Source: Usnea hakonensis (taxonomy: Eukaryota; Ascomycota; Lecanoromycetes; Lecanorales; Parmeliaceae). Taken from it: a DNA stretch of 64,000 bases. The position numbers were made by a program, and so were the translations under genes. Under the pieces are notes generated by a model, which saw nothing but the letters and a program-made list of their open reading frames with translations, made no database searches and was not told the origin of the DNA. This document shows positions 21,956-34,400 of the stretch, piece after piece. The stretch's first letter is position 1, and each line of letters begins with the position of its first letter. Location: the NCBI GenBank assembly GCA_013423325.1, contig BLJB01000051.1:62001-126000 (forward strand). The letters run 5' to 3'.

Positions 21956-24300
21956 ATGGCTCCACATCCGGGCATCGATACCGATCATATTCGGGATAAA
22001 GCACGGAAGGCTCTGCTGGATTTGCTTGAAGGCGTATGTAAGGCTCAACAACAGATCCCAAAGGCCATTGGCAGATGCTAAGCATTCCTAGGTTCGTGGA
22101 AAGAAGAACCTGGTGATTGAAAAATCACTTGCGGGACCGATTGGGATCTTTGTCAAATTCTCTACTCTTCAGGATCATGGTGTGGACAAGGTCTTCTTCC
22201 TGGAGAACGACAACGTTGATGCTTCTCAAAAGAATGTCATCTTTCTAGCGAGAGGAGAAAAGGCGAATCAGCCTATCGCCATTGCTGGTATGTATGTGCT
22301 GAGTCTCTCATATCTAATAACGTTTGAATGTTCTTGTCTCAATACTGTCCAAAATTATCCAAAAGTCGACCACGCCTGTCAAGGCTACGGCATGGGATCA
22401 TAAAGTAGATTGCGTAGATATTTCCTTACTCTACTCGATCAGTCTTGATCCCGAAATTAATCAGACTCACATGTGCAGCTCGATCTATAGCGTTTTCCTG
22501 CGGTTGCATTAGGTTCCACGCCATCATTACTGGCTGACATTCGTACTGCGTGCAGAACAGATCAATCGATTACAGAAGCAGAGCAGCATCGAGCATGAAT
22601 TTTCGGTTGTCTGGGTGCCGAGGCGCACGCTAGTATGTAACAAAATTCTGGAGGACGCAGGTGTTTTGGGTGATGTTGGAGTTGAGGAACTCTCTCTGCA
22701 CTTCGTACCATTGGAACATGACGTGCTTTCCTTATGCCTCGATGACGCTTTCAGTGATTTGTACCTGGTATTTGAAACCGCCGCTCCCCTCAAAATAGTT
22801 CGTACTGACCAGACATAGCGGAAGGACCCAACGTCGATATTTCTCGCTGCTCAAGCGCTGATGACCATCCAGGAAGCCCACGGCCTGTTCCCACGCATTA
22901 TTGGCAAGGGTGATAATGCGCATCGACTGATGGAGCTACTGTTCCGGATGCGATCTGAAGCTGTCGCGGACGAAAGTACTATCACTAAGTTCGGCGTGAT
23001 GCCAAGTGCATCTATTGAGAGCTTAATCATTATCGATCGAGAGATTGATTTTGCGACTGTACTTCTCACTCAGCTTACTTACGAAGGCTTGATAGATGAG
23101 ATGTTCACCATTCAGCACAACCAGGCTGAGATTGACTCCTCTATTGTCGGTTCGACGCCTGGAGCTGCTCAACAGTCTGGAAGGAGTCCGGCTGCGCCAG
23201 CGCAGCAAGGCTTGAAGCGCAAGATACAGTTAGATTCTTCTGACAAACTTTTTGAACAACTACGAGATACCAACGGTGCAATAGTCGACGGCTTGCTGAA
23301 TAAGGTCGCTCGGCGCTTGCAAAGTGATATGGAAAGCCGTCATGCAGCGAAGACCACATCTGAAATTCGAGACTTTGTGAATAAGCTTCCAGGGTACCAA
23401 AGCGAGCAGCAAAGCCTGAAGACGCACATCGGTTTGACAGAAGAGATCATGAAGAATACTCAAAACGACATATTCCGGCGCACTCTCGAAGTCCAGCAAA
23501 ATCTCTACGACGGCTCCGACCCCTCATATCAACACGAAACAATAGAAGAGCTCATCTCTCGCGATGTCCCTATTACTACTATTCTCCGTCTCCTCTGCCT
23601 CGAATCGTGCGTCTCAGGCGGTCTGCGACCCAAAGACCTTGAAACCTTCAAACGTCAAATTCTCCACGCGTATGGCTACCAACACCTCCTTACCTTGGCC
23701 GCCTTAGAAAAAATGGGGCTGCTGTCGTCAAGGGCATCTGCAAGCGTACTGCTCAACCCTATAGGTATTGGCGGTGGTGGAGCAGAAGCTACGAAGACAA
23801 ATTACAATTACCTACGCAGGGTCCTAAATCTTGTGGTAGATGAGGTCAACGAGCAAAATCCTAACGACATTGCCTATGTCTACAGCGGCTACGCTCCTTT
23901 GTCTGTCCGTCTTGTCCAATCTATCATCCAGAAACAACACCTCCTGACCATTACCAAGGGCGCCTCTGCCGCCTCCAATGGCATCAGCAGCGCTGCCCAC
24001 GGTTGGCAAGGTTTTGAAGAAGCACTTCGCAATACAAAAGGGGAGACTTTCAACAAAGTGCAAAAGGGAGACGAGCAGGTGGTCAAGGCAAGACATATGC
24101 TTGCGGGTACCGGGGGTAAGACAAAGACCGTGGTAGTGATGTTCTTGGGTGGGGTTACATTCACGGAGATAGCAGCGCTTAGGTTTGTGGCGAAGAAGGA
24201 GGAGGGAAGGAGAAAGATTCTGATATGTACGACTGATGTAATCAGTGGGAATCGTATGGTTGAGGCGGCAATCGAGAAGAAGGATTTCGGGGGAGCATAA
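21956..24300 (+). CDS. VPS33: Vacuolar sorting protein Vps33 (Sec1/Munc18 family)
   Basis: Exons 21956-22033, 22092-22287, 22556-22767 and 22819-24300 give 655 aa. Vps33 is the SM-family core of the HOPS and CORVET tethering complexes and templates SNARE assembly for endosome and vacuole fusion. Landmarks are DTDHIRDKARKALLDLLEGV at the N-terminus, GKKNLVI, WVPRRTLVCNKILE, LEHDVLSL, GLFPRIIGKGDNA, the SM-family block SLIIIDREIDFATVLLTQLTYEGLIDE, and a C-terminal VMFLGGVTFTEIAALRFV. The length is right for the family, and Vps33 fits better than Vps45 or Sly1. The second intron (22288-22555, 268 nt) is long for this window. All phases agree. Confidence 0.93.
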
Positions 24301-24821
24301 GGTGCTAAGAAGTGAGGTTTGCTCCAGTCCATGGATTAAGACACATGGTTAACATTTCTAGTTAACATATGCAATTAAGATTTGTAACTGGCATTTCTAT
24401 ACTTGATTGGTATTCTACATGTGGCTAATACAGCTGGTTAACACAATGATTAACACAAATGATACTTTTGTAATTGGAGGAGGCTTAATGCAAGTCCAAT
24501 ACCTATGCTAGATCCCATCATCACTGCTTGTACTTTACTTTAGTTCCCAATGCATCAAAGCCAAGAGATAATGAGCGGTTAAGTAGGCGCGCGGCTGTTT
24601 TGGCTTTACTTGGCGTTGACGATCACTGTTAGGGCCGAGATGCGATTCAGGGAAGCTCGATCTTGACTTTAACACCACTATACCTATTCTTTACCGTCCA
24701 TGAGCGTCTACAAGCCTTGTCTGCCTGATATTCAATCCGAACTCTAGCTGTTCCTTTTCCCCTATTTGTAGTTTGCTTGCTAGTCGAGACCTTGGTTCAC
24801 CATCACCATCCATTTGCCAAG
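24301..24821. other. Intergenic with repeated GTTAAC words
   Basis: About 500 bases between VPS33 and the E2 gene. From 24345 to 24460 the hexamer GTTAAC appears three times, with near copies such as ATTAACAC. The stretch is AT-rich and carries no gene. The promoter of the E2 gene should be at the right end. Confidence 0.4.
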
Positions 24822-25485
24822 ATGTTCGCTACTAAACGTCTGGGAAAAGTGAGACGCCTAATCCCGTAATTATATGTCATCTGACTGCTGACGCTGCCTT
24901 TAGGAGCTCAGTAAGGTAGTTCGCAATACCTCCCTCTTCCAGTGATGGCATAGCAAATTAATGCCTAAATCCCAGATCCAACAATCCCTTCCCCCAGGTA
25001 TAGAATTGGTCCACGCCCCCGATTTCCAACAATGGGAAATGGATATTCGTGTGCTGGACGCGAACCCTCTCTATATGGATCAGATATATCGCCTGCGCTT
25101 CCGCTTTGACAAAAAATACCCTATAGGTGCTTCCCACTCCTGACGTTGGCACCTCCCGCCAACCCTTTTTCTTCAAGCCTTGAATAGGACTGATCTCTTG
25201 GTTCTTGCAGAAGCGCCTGAAGTCACCTTTGTTCCTCTCTCGCAGCCTCCACGTAAAATTCCCGTGCACCCGCACGTATACTCTAACGGCATCATCTGTC
25301 TCGACCTACTTGGCAGCCAAGGCTGGTCGCCTGTCCAAAACGTGGAGTCCGTCTGCATGAGCCTTCAGAGCATGTTGACTGGAAATACGAAAAATGAGCG
25401 GCCGCCGGGCGATGAGGAGTTTGTCAGGAGGAATACGCAGCGGCCCAGGGATATCAGATTTGTTTATGAGGATAGTTCTGTTTGA
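24822..25485 (+). CDS. ubc16: Ubiquitin-conjugating enzyme E2, UBE2W/Ubc16 type
   Basis: Exons 24822-24848, 24904-24915, 24976-25126 and 25211-25485 give 154 aa. Human UBE2W is an unusual E2 that attaches ubiquitin to protein N-termini. The match is in the start (KRLGKEL..PPGIEL), KKYPIEAPEVTF, and above all HPHVYSNG-I-ICLDLL, where this subfamily replaces the usual E2 HPN motif. The catalytic Cys is residue 93. It is followed by WSPVQNVESVCMSLQSMLT and ERPPGDEEFV. Exon 2 is a 12-nt microexon encoding ELSK. I chose the acceptor at 24974-24975 because the others introduce a stop or the wrong phase. The next gene is UBA3, another ubiquitin-like pathway enzyme, 458 bp downstream on the same strand. 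Confidence 0.9.
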
Positions 25486-25943
25486 AGCAGAGCTGGGTGC
25501 AGGGGAGTATGCGGGAGAGCTAGGTACAGACAGGTGCGGAGATTGGGTTCATGGAATCAGTTTGTAAAATTAGCGAGGCGTTCTTGTCGGCAAGCACTCT
25601 GGATGAAATGGTTTAATATGGAGTGAATCGAGCTCGAAGACATCATGTGCAGCTGGAACCTTTTCCGGCCAATTTTTTGGAGCATGTTACCCGATAACAC
25701 TTGGCTCTCATAATAAAACAATGTCAATCATTGAAAGCAGATGGTGGAAGAAATAGCGTCGTACAATCTCTTCAGAAATCGAATAGCGTTGCTCAGTTAC
25801 GCATTTCGGGGATACTGCTAGTGGCATTTTTATGTCCGGTCTTTGCACCGCGGTTTCGTCATTGTCCTTCGCCATTTCGTCGAGACAATAACGTAGTGTA
25901 GCTCCGATCACTTTTACGGTTCGACAGACAGGACGACTATTGA
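25486..25943. other. Intergenic, E2 to UBA3
   Basis: No gene is seen. Opposing open frames at 25701-25911 carry no recognisable content. The UBA3 promoter must lie here. Confidence 0.4.
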
Positions 25944-27494
25944 ATGATGTCTGTAGTCATGAATGGAGCCCATGACCCAAGAGAGAGATGGTAAAATTCC
26001 AGATATTTGAAGACCACCGGACAAAACGTTGACAAGCTTCAAGGACATTTCTCGATAAAATCTTAAGCAAGCCCGGTCCAGCATCTGATCCTGACTGGGT
26101 CCCTGGTCCAGAGACAATCAATGCTTTGGAATCGTCAAAGGTCCTGTCAGTAAGGTTACAAGTCTCCCTTTGCTGCTGATACACTGACATGTCTTAGGGT
26201 TATGTATATGCTCGCTACGCCGTCGAAATATTGATCAGATGCTGATGAAGTCAAGAGGAGCTGGAGGATTGGGCTGCGAGATTCTGAAGAATCTAGCGCT
26301 TTCTGGGTTCAAAGACATACATGTCATCGATATGGGTTTGCGTCTCCGAGCAAGACGGCTTTTGGAACCGAATCTTACTCTAAGCAGACATTATCGACGT
26401 TTCCAATTTGAATCGGCAATTTCTGTTTCGAGAAGCTGATGTCGGCAAGTCGAAGGCCGAAGTAGCTGCAGCTTTTGTTGAGAGGAGGGTCAGAGGCGTC
26501 AAAATTACGCCTTTCAATGGCAAGATTCAAGACAAAGACGAGGAATATTACATGCAATTCAAAATGGTAATTTGCGGCCTTGATAGCATTGAAGCCAGAC
26601 GATGGATCAATGCCACGTTAGTCGATATGGTCGACATGGAGGATCCTGAGAGCTTGAAACCACTCATCGATGGAGGAACCGAAGGTAGGGCTAAAAGCAC
26701 ATTCCGTTTACAGTCTACAGGCTGATGAGCAATTGGCAGGGCTTAAGGGCCAAGCCAGAGTGGTTTTACCCACCATGAACTCGTGCATTGAATGCCAACT
26801 AGACATGCATGCTCCTCGCGCCGCTGTACCACTGTGCACACTAGCGACAATACCACGGCAACCATCACACTGCATAGAATGGGCGCACATCATTGCTTGG
26901 GAAGAGCATCGCAAAAAAGAAGTACTCGACACTGACGACCCCGAACACATTACTTGGCTGTACCAAAAAGCTTTGGCCCGTGCTCAAGAATTCAACATCC
27001 CAGGGGTTACTTATTCAATGACCCAAGGTGTCGTCAAAAACATCATACCAGCTATCGCATCCACGAATGCTATTATCGCCGCTAGTTGCTGTAACGAAGC
27101 ATTCAAGATCGCAACGAGCTGTAATCCATTCCTCCAAAATTACATGATGTACAGTGGAGACGAAGGAGTCTACACATACACATTCGAGACCGAGCGGAAA
27201 GAGGATTGTCCTGTATGCGGGAATTTGGCTAGAAACTTGACGGTCAACCCAAATATGACCTTGCAAGAGTTTATCGACAGTTTGGGAGACCGAGCAGAAG
27301 CTCAGCTCAAGAAACCTACCTTGCGAAGCGAGGAGAAGTCGCTCTACTCCCAGTTTCCGCAATCTCTCAGAGAGCAGACAGCGCCAAACCTGTCAAAGAA
27401 GCTCTCAGACTTGGTAGTCGACGGAGAAGAGATCGGCGTCTCAGACCCGGCGTTCACAATTGCCTTCAAGTACAAGCTCATCTTCGGCTCTTGA
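25944..27494 (+). CDS. UBA3: NEDD8-activating enzyme E1 catalytic subunit
   Basis: Exons 25944-25990, 26044-26149, about 26251-26335, 26388-26684 and 26740-27494 give about 429 aa. Uba3 pairs with Ula1/AppBp1 to activate NEDD8/Rub1 for cullin modification. Landmarks are ERW-TFLDKILSKPGP, the nucleotide-binding GAGGLGCEILKNLALSGFK, HVIDMDIIDVSNLNRQFLFR, IDGGTEGLKGQARVVLP, zinc ligands C-IEC and CPVCG, and the catalytic Cys in PLCTLATIPRQP (about residue 211). The junction before the ATP-binding loop is not settled. The family usually reads V-L-V-I-GAGG, but here the residues before GAGG are SR, and several acceptors (26238, 26250, 26255) are possible. Another in-frame ATG lies at 25959. The other junctions are firm. 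Confidence 0.9.
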
Positions 27495-27888
27495 CCTGTG
27501 GCTATATTGCAACCTTCGTCATCGCCATTTACCCAAAGGAGCCAACGAAAAGCATGGAGAAAGCGTCCTTTCGTGGAACACCCGAAGCTCGTCGTAGTGC
27601 TTGCTGGGCTCCAGCCCGAGATGTCTACGATCTAGCGCGGTGAAAAGGCTACATCGCTAATGAGCCTTATGCCTCACATGACTGTGCTAGGGCACGACAC
27701 TTCACACGAGTTGGCTTTCGATCTCGAACTTTGAGCCTTGACTTTGCAAACGATTAGGTTTCCGTCTAAACGGAAGCCAAGGCATAGTCTCGAATGCCAG
27801 ATATCAATCATGAGACTAAACAGATTTTATGTCACCCAAAGCGCCCTGCAATGCCACTGTTTCACTGCGCAGTCACTTTTCAAGTACG
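27495..27888. other. Convergent 3' region, UBA3/RPC40
   Basis: Nearly 400 bases between two converging genes. I see no coding content or clear repeat. Confidence 0.4.
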
Positions 27889-29130
27889 TCACCTCATGAC
27901 ATTCGCAAATTGTCGCTTGAGCCGGCTGCACTTCGCTTTCAGGGTTTTGACGCTCTCCAAGAACAGGTAATCACTCTCAAATTGGCCAGTGCTCTCGACA
28001 CTAAAGATGAAGTGATCTCTCACCCTCCCCAATTTCACCTTTCCCTGAAACTCCGCGTGCCTTAAGCACTCCCTGCTAACGGTATCTTTAAATGTGTTCT
28101 TCACCACCGCTTTTTTCTCCCCAGCCATCCCCTCCAGCTCCCCGCCCATCTTGCTTTCTCTCTCTGATACATCCTCCAACCCAATGACACCCTTCGGAAA
28201 ACATCTAGCAAACTTTCTAGCGTCGTTACCTACTATGGGTTTGACAATATCGATCGTTGGTAACAAACGATACGTCGCCGTAGCCACAGGGCTGAACTTC
28301 GCATGATCTGCCCCAATTCCTTTGATGCAGTGCATGTCCAGATCAATGACCTGGCCCGGCCGCATCTTCGCAAGTAGGATTTCGGGATTCACCGGCCGAA
28401 CATGCCCATCTGGCTCAGGGAACTCTTTGCTTTGCCGTCCGGTAGGCTCAAAAGTGATCTGTTTCGCATACACACTCGAGTTGACATACAACTTCTCAGG
28501 ATCCGTCTCCCCACTTTTGACACCCTCCGCACCCCTCCACCCACATTCTACATAGAGCTTCAAGATAATTGTGTTGTTATCCGTAGCAGAATCTCTGTCG
28601 TCATCTCCCTCATCACCATCCTGGGTATTGGGTTTCTTGTAAAACTGCAACCAATTCAGACCTGAGAGGGAAGCTGTCAATGGGACTAAACCGAGCCGTG
28701 CGGCAAGCACTTCGTCCTGCACTATGGAGGTGTTATTATGGACAAAAACATATTCTATGGCTAGAGTTGGGATTTCGGCAATCATAATGCGGCGGAAGGC
28801 GTTGGCGATGCTGGCGTCGATGCCGATGAGGGAGAAAGAGGCATCATGGGAGTCATTCTTATGAAATTCAATCGTGAAATTCTTGCACATTTGTTAGACG
28901 GATTGGTGGAGAAGTGGGAAGCCAAATACTTGGGAGAATTTCTTCAAGTTCCATTCATGATCTTCGCCCGGGTAGTGGCCAGGGAAGTCGGTGGATGTGA
29001 CATTCGTGATTGTTTCGGCGTTGACGCCTACGATCTGTGAAAGATTAGCCTACAAACTTTAGGCAAGGCTCGCAGGGTGACGCACCTTCCGCCGCCGGGC
29101 TTCTTCGGGCGATATTGGCTCTGGAGCCAT
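27889..29130 (-). CDS. RPC40: RNA polymerase I and III shared subunit AC40
   Basis: Exons 29130-29086, 29034-28930 and 28881-27889 give 380 aa. AC40 pairs with AC19 to form the alpha-like assembly platform shared by RNA polymerases I and III. Matching blocks are TSTDFPGHYPGEDHEWNLKKF, IANAFRRIMIAEIPTLAIEYV (the alpha-motif dimer interface), NNTSIVQDEVLAARLGLVPL, EILLAKMRPGQVIDL, HAKFSPVATATYRLLP and KLGRVRDHFIFSVES. The two introns are consensus, and the second has the branch sequence TCTAAC. Length and order match yeast Rpc40 with a short N-terminal extension. It is divergent from the complex I gene NDUFS2 with 221 bp between start codons. Confidence 0.95.
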
Positions 29131-29351
29131 AATGGTTGCAATCTTACAATTTTCGCACCATTCTCGACTTTCATGCTCTTAAAGCTCGAGCGCGCCAAGG
29201 CGGTAAATTAGCCGCCGGCGGAGAAAGTCGAGTGCATCATCGGTATCTCACATGCGGCGAAATTCTAAGTTCTTTGAACAATATTCCATTGGATTCCCAG
29301 TACCTGTCCGGGTTCTGGTATACTCGCTTTCCCTTGGAGCCATCGGACCCA

Positions 29352-30944
29352 ATGGCATTGCCCTTCGCCCGCTTGGCTGGGCACACAGCAAAACGACTTT
29401 GCGTCCGGCCCGCCACCTCACGTCCTTCCCTCTCCTGTCCCAGCTACAAAAGAACAATCGTAACCTCGCTACCTCGTCATTATGCCACTCCCTCTGATCA
29501 GCCTGCCGAACAAACTGGTACTCGCCTCGTTCCTGTCGACGAGCGCTTCGGCCACCCAATAAACCCAGATGAGCCGCAACATATGAACTTCACCCCAGAC
29601 AATGGGGAGATGGCTGAAAACCGCAAAATCAGGCACTACACTGTCAATTTCGGACCTCAGCACCCCGCCGCTCATGGTGTGTTGCGTTTGATCCTCGAGC
29701 TCAATGGCGAGGAAATTGTGCGCGCAGACCCGCATGTTGGGCTATTACATCGAGGAACGGAAAAGTTGATAGAATACAAGACGTACTTGCAGGCTTTGCC
29801 GTATTTTGATCGGCTGGATTATGTGTCTATGATGACGAATGAGCAATGCTTTTCGCTCGCGGTGGAGAAATTGTTGAATATTGAGGTGCCCGAGAGGGCG
29901 AAGTGGATCAGGACGTTGTTTGGAGAAATTACGAGAGTATTGAATCATCTGATGAGTGTACTAAGTCATGCTATGGATGTGGGAGCCCTTACGCCGTTCT
30001 TATGGGGATTCGAGGAGAGGGAAAAATTGATGGTACGATACTGGCCCCCTGTCTGGCCCATGCTCTATGGCAATTTCTTCTCCCAAGGCCCAATGAAACG
30101 CTAACAGGACGGCAGGAGTTCTACGAACGCGTCTCCGGCGCCCGCCTTCATGCGGCCTACGTCCGTCCTGGCGGCGTCCACCAGGACCTTCCCCTCGGGC
30201 TCCTTGACGACATCTACCAATGGGCGACTCAATTTGGAGACCGGATCGACGAAACAGAGGAATTGCTTACAGATAATCGAATATGGAAAGGCCGAACCCA
30301 AGGCGTTGGTGTCGTCTCCGCCGCTGACGCTCTCAACTACTCGTTCTCCGGCGTCATGCTTCGAGGCAGCGGTGTACCCTGGGATGTACGCAAAAGCCAA
30401 CCGTATGATGCGTACGACCAGGTGGAGTTTGACGTCCCAGTCGGGATAAACGGAGACTGCTACGACCGCTATCTCTGCCGCATGGAAGAGTTCCGCCAAT
30501 CCCTCCGCATCATCCACCAATGCCTCAACAAGATGCCACCCGGGCCGATCAGAGTCGAGGATTACAAAGTCTCCCCTCCTCCTCGGGCAGCGATGAAGGA
30601 AAACATGGAAGCTCTCATCCACCATTTCCTGCTCTTCACAAAAGGCTACACCGTGCCCCCAGGAGAGACTTATAGCGCCATTGAAGCGCCCAAAGGAGAA
30701 ATGGGCGTCTTTGTCGTTAGTGACGGCAGCGAGAGGCCCTATAGATGCAAGATCAGAGCGCCGGGTTTTGCGCATTTGGGAAGCTTTGATCAGATCAGTC
30801 GGGGCCATCTTTTGGCGGATGCGGTGGCGATTATTGGGACGATGGATTTGGTGAGTTCGATGTGCTCTCCTGCTGAACGTGCTAGTGCAATTAAAAAGTT
30901 TACTGACTTGGTGGATACAGGTCTTTGGGGAAGTGGACCGATAG
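29352..30944 (+). CDS. nuo-49: Complex I 49-kDa subunit (NDUFS2/NuoD)
   Basis: Exons 29352-30032, 30116-30850 and 30921-30944 give 479 aa. This mitochondrial subunit helps form the quinone-binding pocket next to cluster N2. The first 45 residues are Arg/Ser-rich without early acidic residues, as in a matrix-targeting presequence. Then come VNFGPQHPAAHGVLRL, HVGLLHRGTEKLIEYK, YFDRLDYVSMM, ERVSGARLHAAYVRPGG and GDCYDRYLCRM, the conserved NuoD blocks including the quinone-site His and Tyr. The last exon is only 24 nt and encodes VFGEVDR before the stop, which is the conserved C-terminus. Reading through the preceding intron gives a false longer tail. The start was chosen at the first ATG that opens the presequence. 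Confidence 0.94.
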
Positions 30945-31421
30945 GTTGTACGTCGATATCTGGGGTGCATAGGCGATTTATTTGGATCTGTACATAATTC
31001 TGTAGCGAATCAATGGCTCATATTGAACGAAAGGCCGAATACCCATCACTGATACTACTTCTGTCGACGTTAAACAGGCCAGGCGGTTGGCCAATGGAGC
31101 GAATATCCGTTGAGCAGCATTTTCCAGAAAATGCAGACCTCTCTGTCACACAGCTCAATCAGACCGTTAAAGTATAGTAAAAGCGTGACCATTGACCTAA
31201 TGTAAATGAACAAAGACGAGACCATTACATGAAGAGAAACGACGATCAGATGACCCTCAAGGAGGATCGCCTCCTTCCAGACGCCGGGGGGTATATCCAG
31301 CCGCTAAAGACACACATAATTAAACCTCCACTCCCATAATCCACTCCCGTATGCACAGCATTTGCTGCCTCGTGACTGCGAATAAAGAAATCAACGAAGA
31401 ATCCCTCTCAAGAATCTACTC
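30945..31421. other. Convergent 3' region, NDUFS2/kinase
   Basis: About 480 bases between converging genes, without coding content. Confidence 0.4.
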
Positions 31422-34400
31422 CTAGTTATCCTCCTGCCCGGTAGGATTTCCCTCATCAACATCCTCATCATCCTCTTCTCCGTCCGTGTCCGACACCTCC
31501 GTGGCCCAGATTTCAGCAGCCTCCCCCAGAACTTGTTCGTATCCAAGGGATTGGCGTAGTAACTCTGCCTCCCTTACCTCCATTGGAGCGTCGTAAGCCA
31601 TCGCAGCGGCGGTTGGAGGGCTGGGTCGGGCCATTTCGTCGTGAGGGGAACCGTTGAAGCTGTCTGGTGGTGTGTGGGTGAGGCCATTATAAGTGCCGCG
31701 TGCGTGCTCCGTAAGATCGTACGACGATGACCCGTTTGCATTTGAGCGTCCCGTGATCGTGGCGTACTGGGACTGATCATCTTGTTCGTCCTGTGGCTCA
31801 GCTCTGGTGGTAGGGCTGACTGCTTCGATTTGGTAGTCATTGCGTGTGGAAGGTGCATCGTACCCGTAATCATGGGGATCACTCATGGATGTAGGGGCGG
31901 CGACATTGGCGTATGGTTGGTATGGCGCTGGGGAGTTGGACACTTGCGGTATTATTGGAGCGTTCATAAGAGCGTCGATATCGAGGGTTACGCGAGACGT
32001 CGCGGTGTCGATGTTGTCATTGAGTATGGGATGCTCGATCGGAGCTGTTGCAGAGTGGTGAAGAGCTGGGCGACTCGGCAAGGCAAATACACGCCCATCC
32101 ACCTCGACATCGTCTCCTGGAGCCCCAATATCCTCGATGCCGTACTTAGGAGCTCCAAGGTCCTCATTCCAGTCCGGAAGGATACTAGGTCCTTGGGAAA
32201 AATCTTGCTGAGGTTCTTGAGCTGGTTCAGAGGCCGAGTCGAAGTTCCAACCCTGCAATAATGTTCCGCGACGAGCGTCTCGGTCAGAATCTCGCTCAAC
32301 CGGCTGTTCACTTTGATTTGCTCGGGTCGTGTCCACTGGGGTCCCCCTAAAGCTTGACTTTTTCTTGTTTTCTCTTTGACTGGCATCGGATTCTGAAGCA
32401 TCATTGCGGAGCGCTAAGTCTGAACGAGGACGACTTGGTTCTGCCGGCTGGGTGCCTTCTGAACCTGAGTAGCCTTGACCCTCAAAGAAGTCTGCGAAGC
32501 GTGCACCAACCCCTCGGATACGTGATTCTTCAGATGCCGTGGTCTTCATGGTGGCTACGTTAGTGGGATCAAAGGCGTTGTCGGGATGACTTGCTAGACT
32601 GCTGGGCACTTGCGGCGAAGCATCTGGTGTGTATGAGGATTCTGGGATAAGCGAATTGAGGTTGTTCTCTTCCCGTTGTGCCATCTCCAGATCCATTGCA
32701 GGATCAATGTGGAATGATGGTATCGGTTGATCGACGTTCTCATAGGCCGAATCTCCAATGTTCACCATACTAAACCGCCACCCTGCATCATCTTTGGGAT
32801 CTTCTGGGAACTCTGCCGGGGCTGCTCCTGAGGGCTGGATCAGAGATTGTCGCTGGCCTCCCGACGATGCCCAGGCCTCATAGACTTTGATTAGTTGCCG
32901 AAGTGTTGTTGTTGGTTGAGTGTAGTCAGTGTCAATAATGTACTCGTGACGTAGCACATCCTCCATAGTGGGGCGTTTTTGAGGATCAAATTCCAGCACG
33001 TATGCTACCAGGCTGCAGAGCTCTTGCGAGAAACCATCTTCCGGCCTCAGCTTCGGATTCATGCGCTTGACCATCGACTCTATTTGACGCGGGGTCATTA
33101 ATCCTGCATTTGGTGGCTTTCCTTTAGCCATTTCGAACAGAGTACAGCCGTAGGACCAGACATCGATCTGCATATGCACTGTCAGCCTGTGCCTAGATCC
33201 AAGTCGCAGTGTCGCATTTGAACTCTCAACCACTTACCTCGAAGCCGAATTTGACACCACCGGGAGCTTGACGGTCATCTGGGAGTGGACCTTTCGCATG
33301 TTTTAATATCTCTGGTGCCATCCAGTTGCAAGTGCCGATTATAGTTCCGCGCCTGTCAGTCTTGGTTTCCATCAAACCAGCGACACCAAAATCGATGATT
33401 TGAACTCGGCCTTCTTCATGCACCATGATGTTTGCAGCTGCAAGAGACAAGGTCAGTCAACAGGTATTTATAGATATATATATGTATGTATGTATGTAGA
33501 AATATATATATATTGAGGCAGCACTCAGAGGTGGCTGTTATAGGAAAAGAGGTTTGGGATGAAACCTCACCTTTAATATCTCGGTGAATTATTCCGCAGT
33601 TGTGGATTGCTCTGAGACCTTTTGCAACCTCGCGGGCAATTACCAAAATGTACACTTCATCAAGTTTTCCCCCAGAACTTTGCATCTATCACTTATTAGC
33701 ACGTCACTTGGGTTTGTTACTTGATCAGAGCCTAAATATATTCGGGAAGCTATTGGACTCCGCGACATACCAGCGATTTAATACTGCCACCTGGAACGTA
33801 TTCGCTGACGATCCAAAGCTGAGCTTCTACTTCCATAACGTCAAAAATCTGGTTGACATTTGGCGCTCCTGCTAATTTCTTGAGGACTTTAGTCTCATGC
33901 ATGAATTCTTTGATGCTCTCGTCCCGGAATTTTGCATTCGCTCGGATGTCAACGGCATCCGCATCCATGACCTTGATAGCAACCTGCTTCTGGGAGATCC
34001 TATGTACCCTATTGAGATTATGTCAGATGAAACACACGCAACAGTAGATAGTGCTTCGGGATAGTCGGCAGCAAAAATAGGAAAACATCACTTGCAACAA
34101 ATAACTAGAAGATCATCTGCTAAATCGGACCTGGATGCCATGAAGAGATGCAATACGCAGCAGTTTCAATCAGGATATGTCTGGTATGGAAAGGATTGGC
34201 TTACGCTTTGAAGACTCGACCATAAGCACCTTTGCCGATGAAGTCCTCGAATTGATAGGGCGGAGCAGATTTACCAGTTCTACGGGCCCACTCATCGGTT
34301 GCATCTTGCTGTCTCTTGGCCTGGCCTTTCAGGAACATTTGGTGCGGAGTGATGCGTTGAGTACTTGCAACAGCCACATCGAGATAGCCGGTGCGTCTGA

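Noticed and set aside
30101..30970. 289-codon open frame antisense to NDUFS2 exon 2
   Set aside because: It is a shadow of a strongly conserved coding exon. Its composition (Arg/His-rich) is not protein-like and no family matches.
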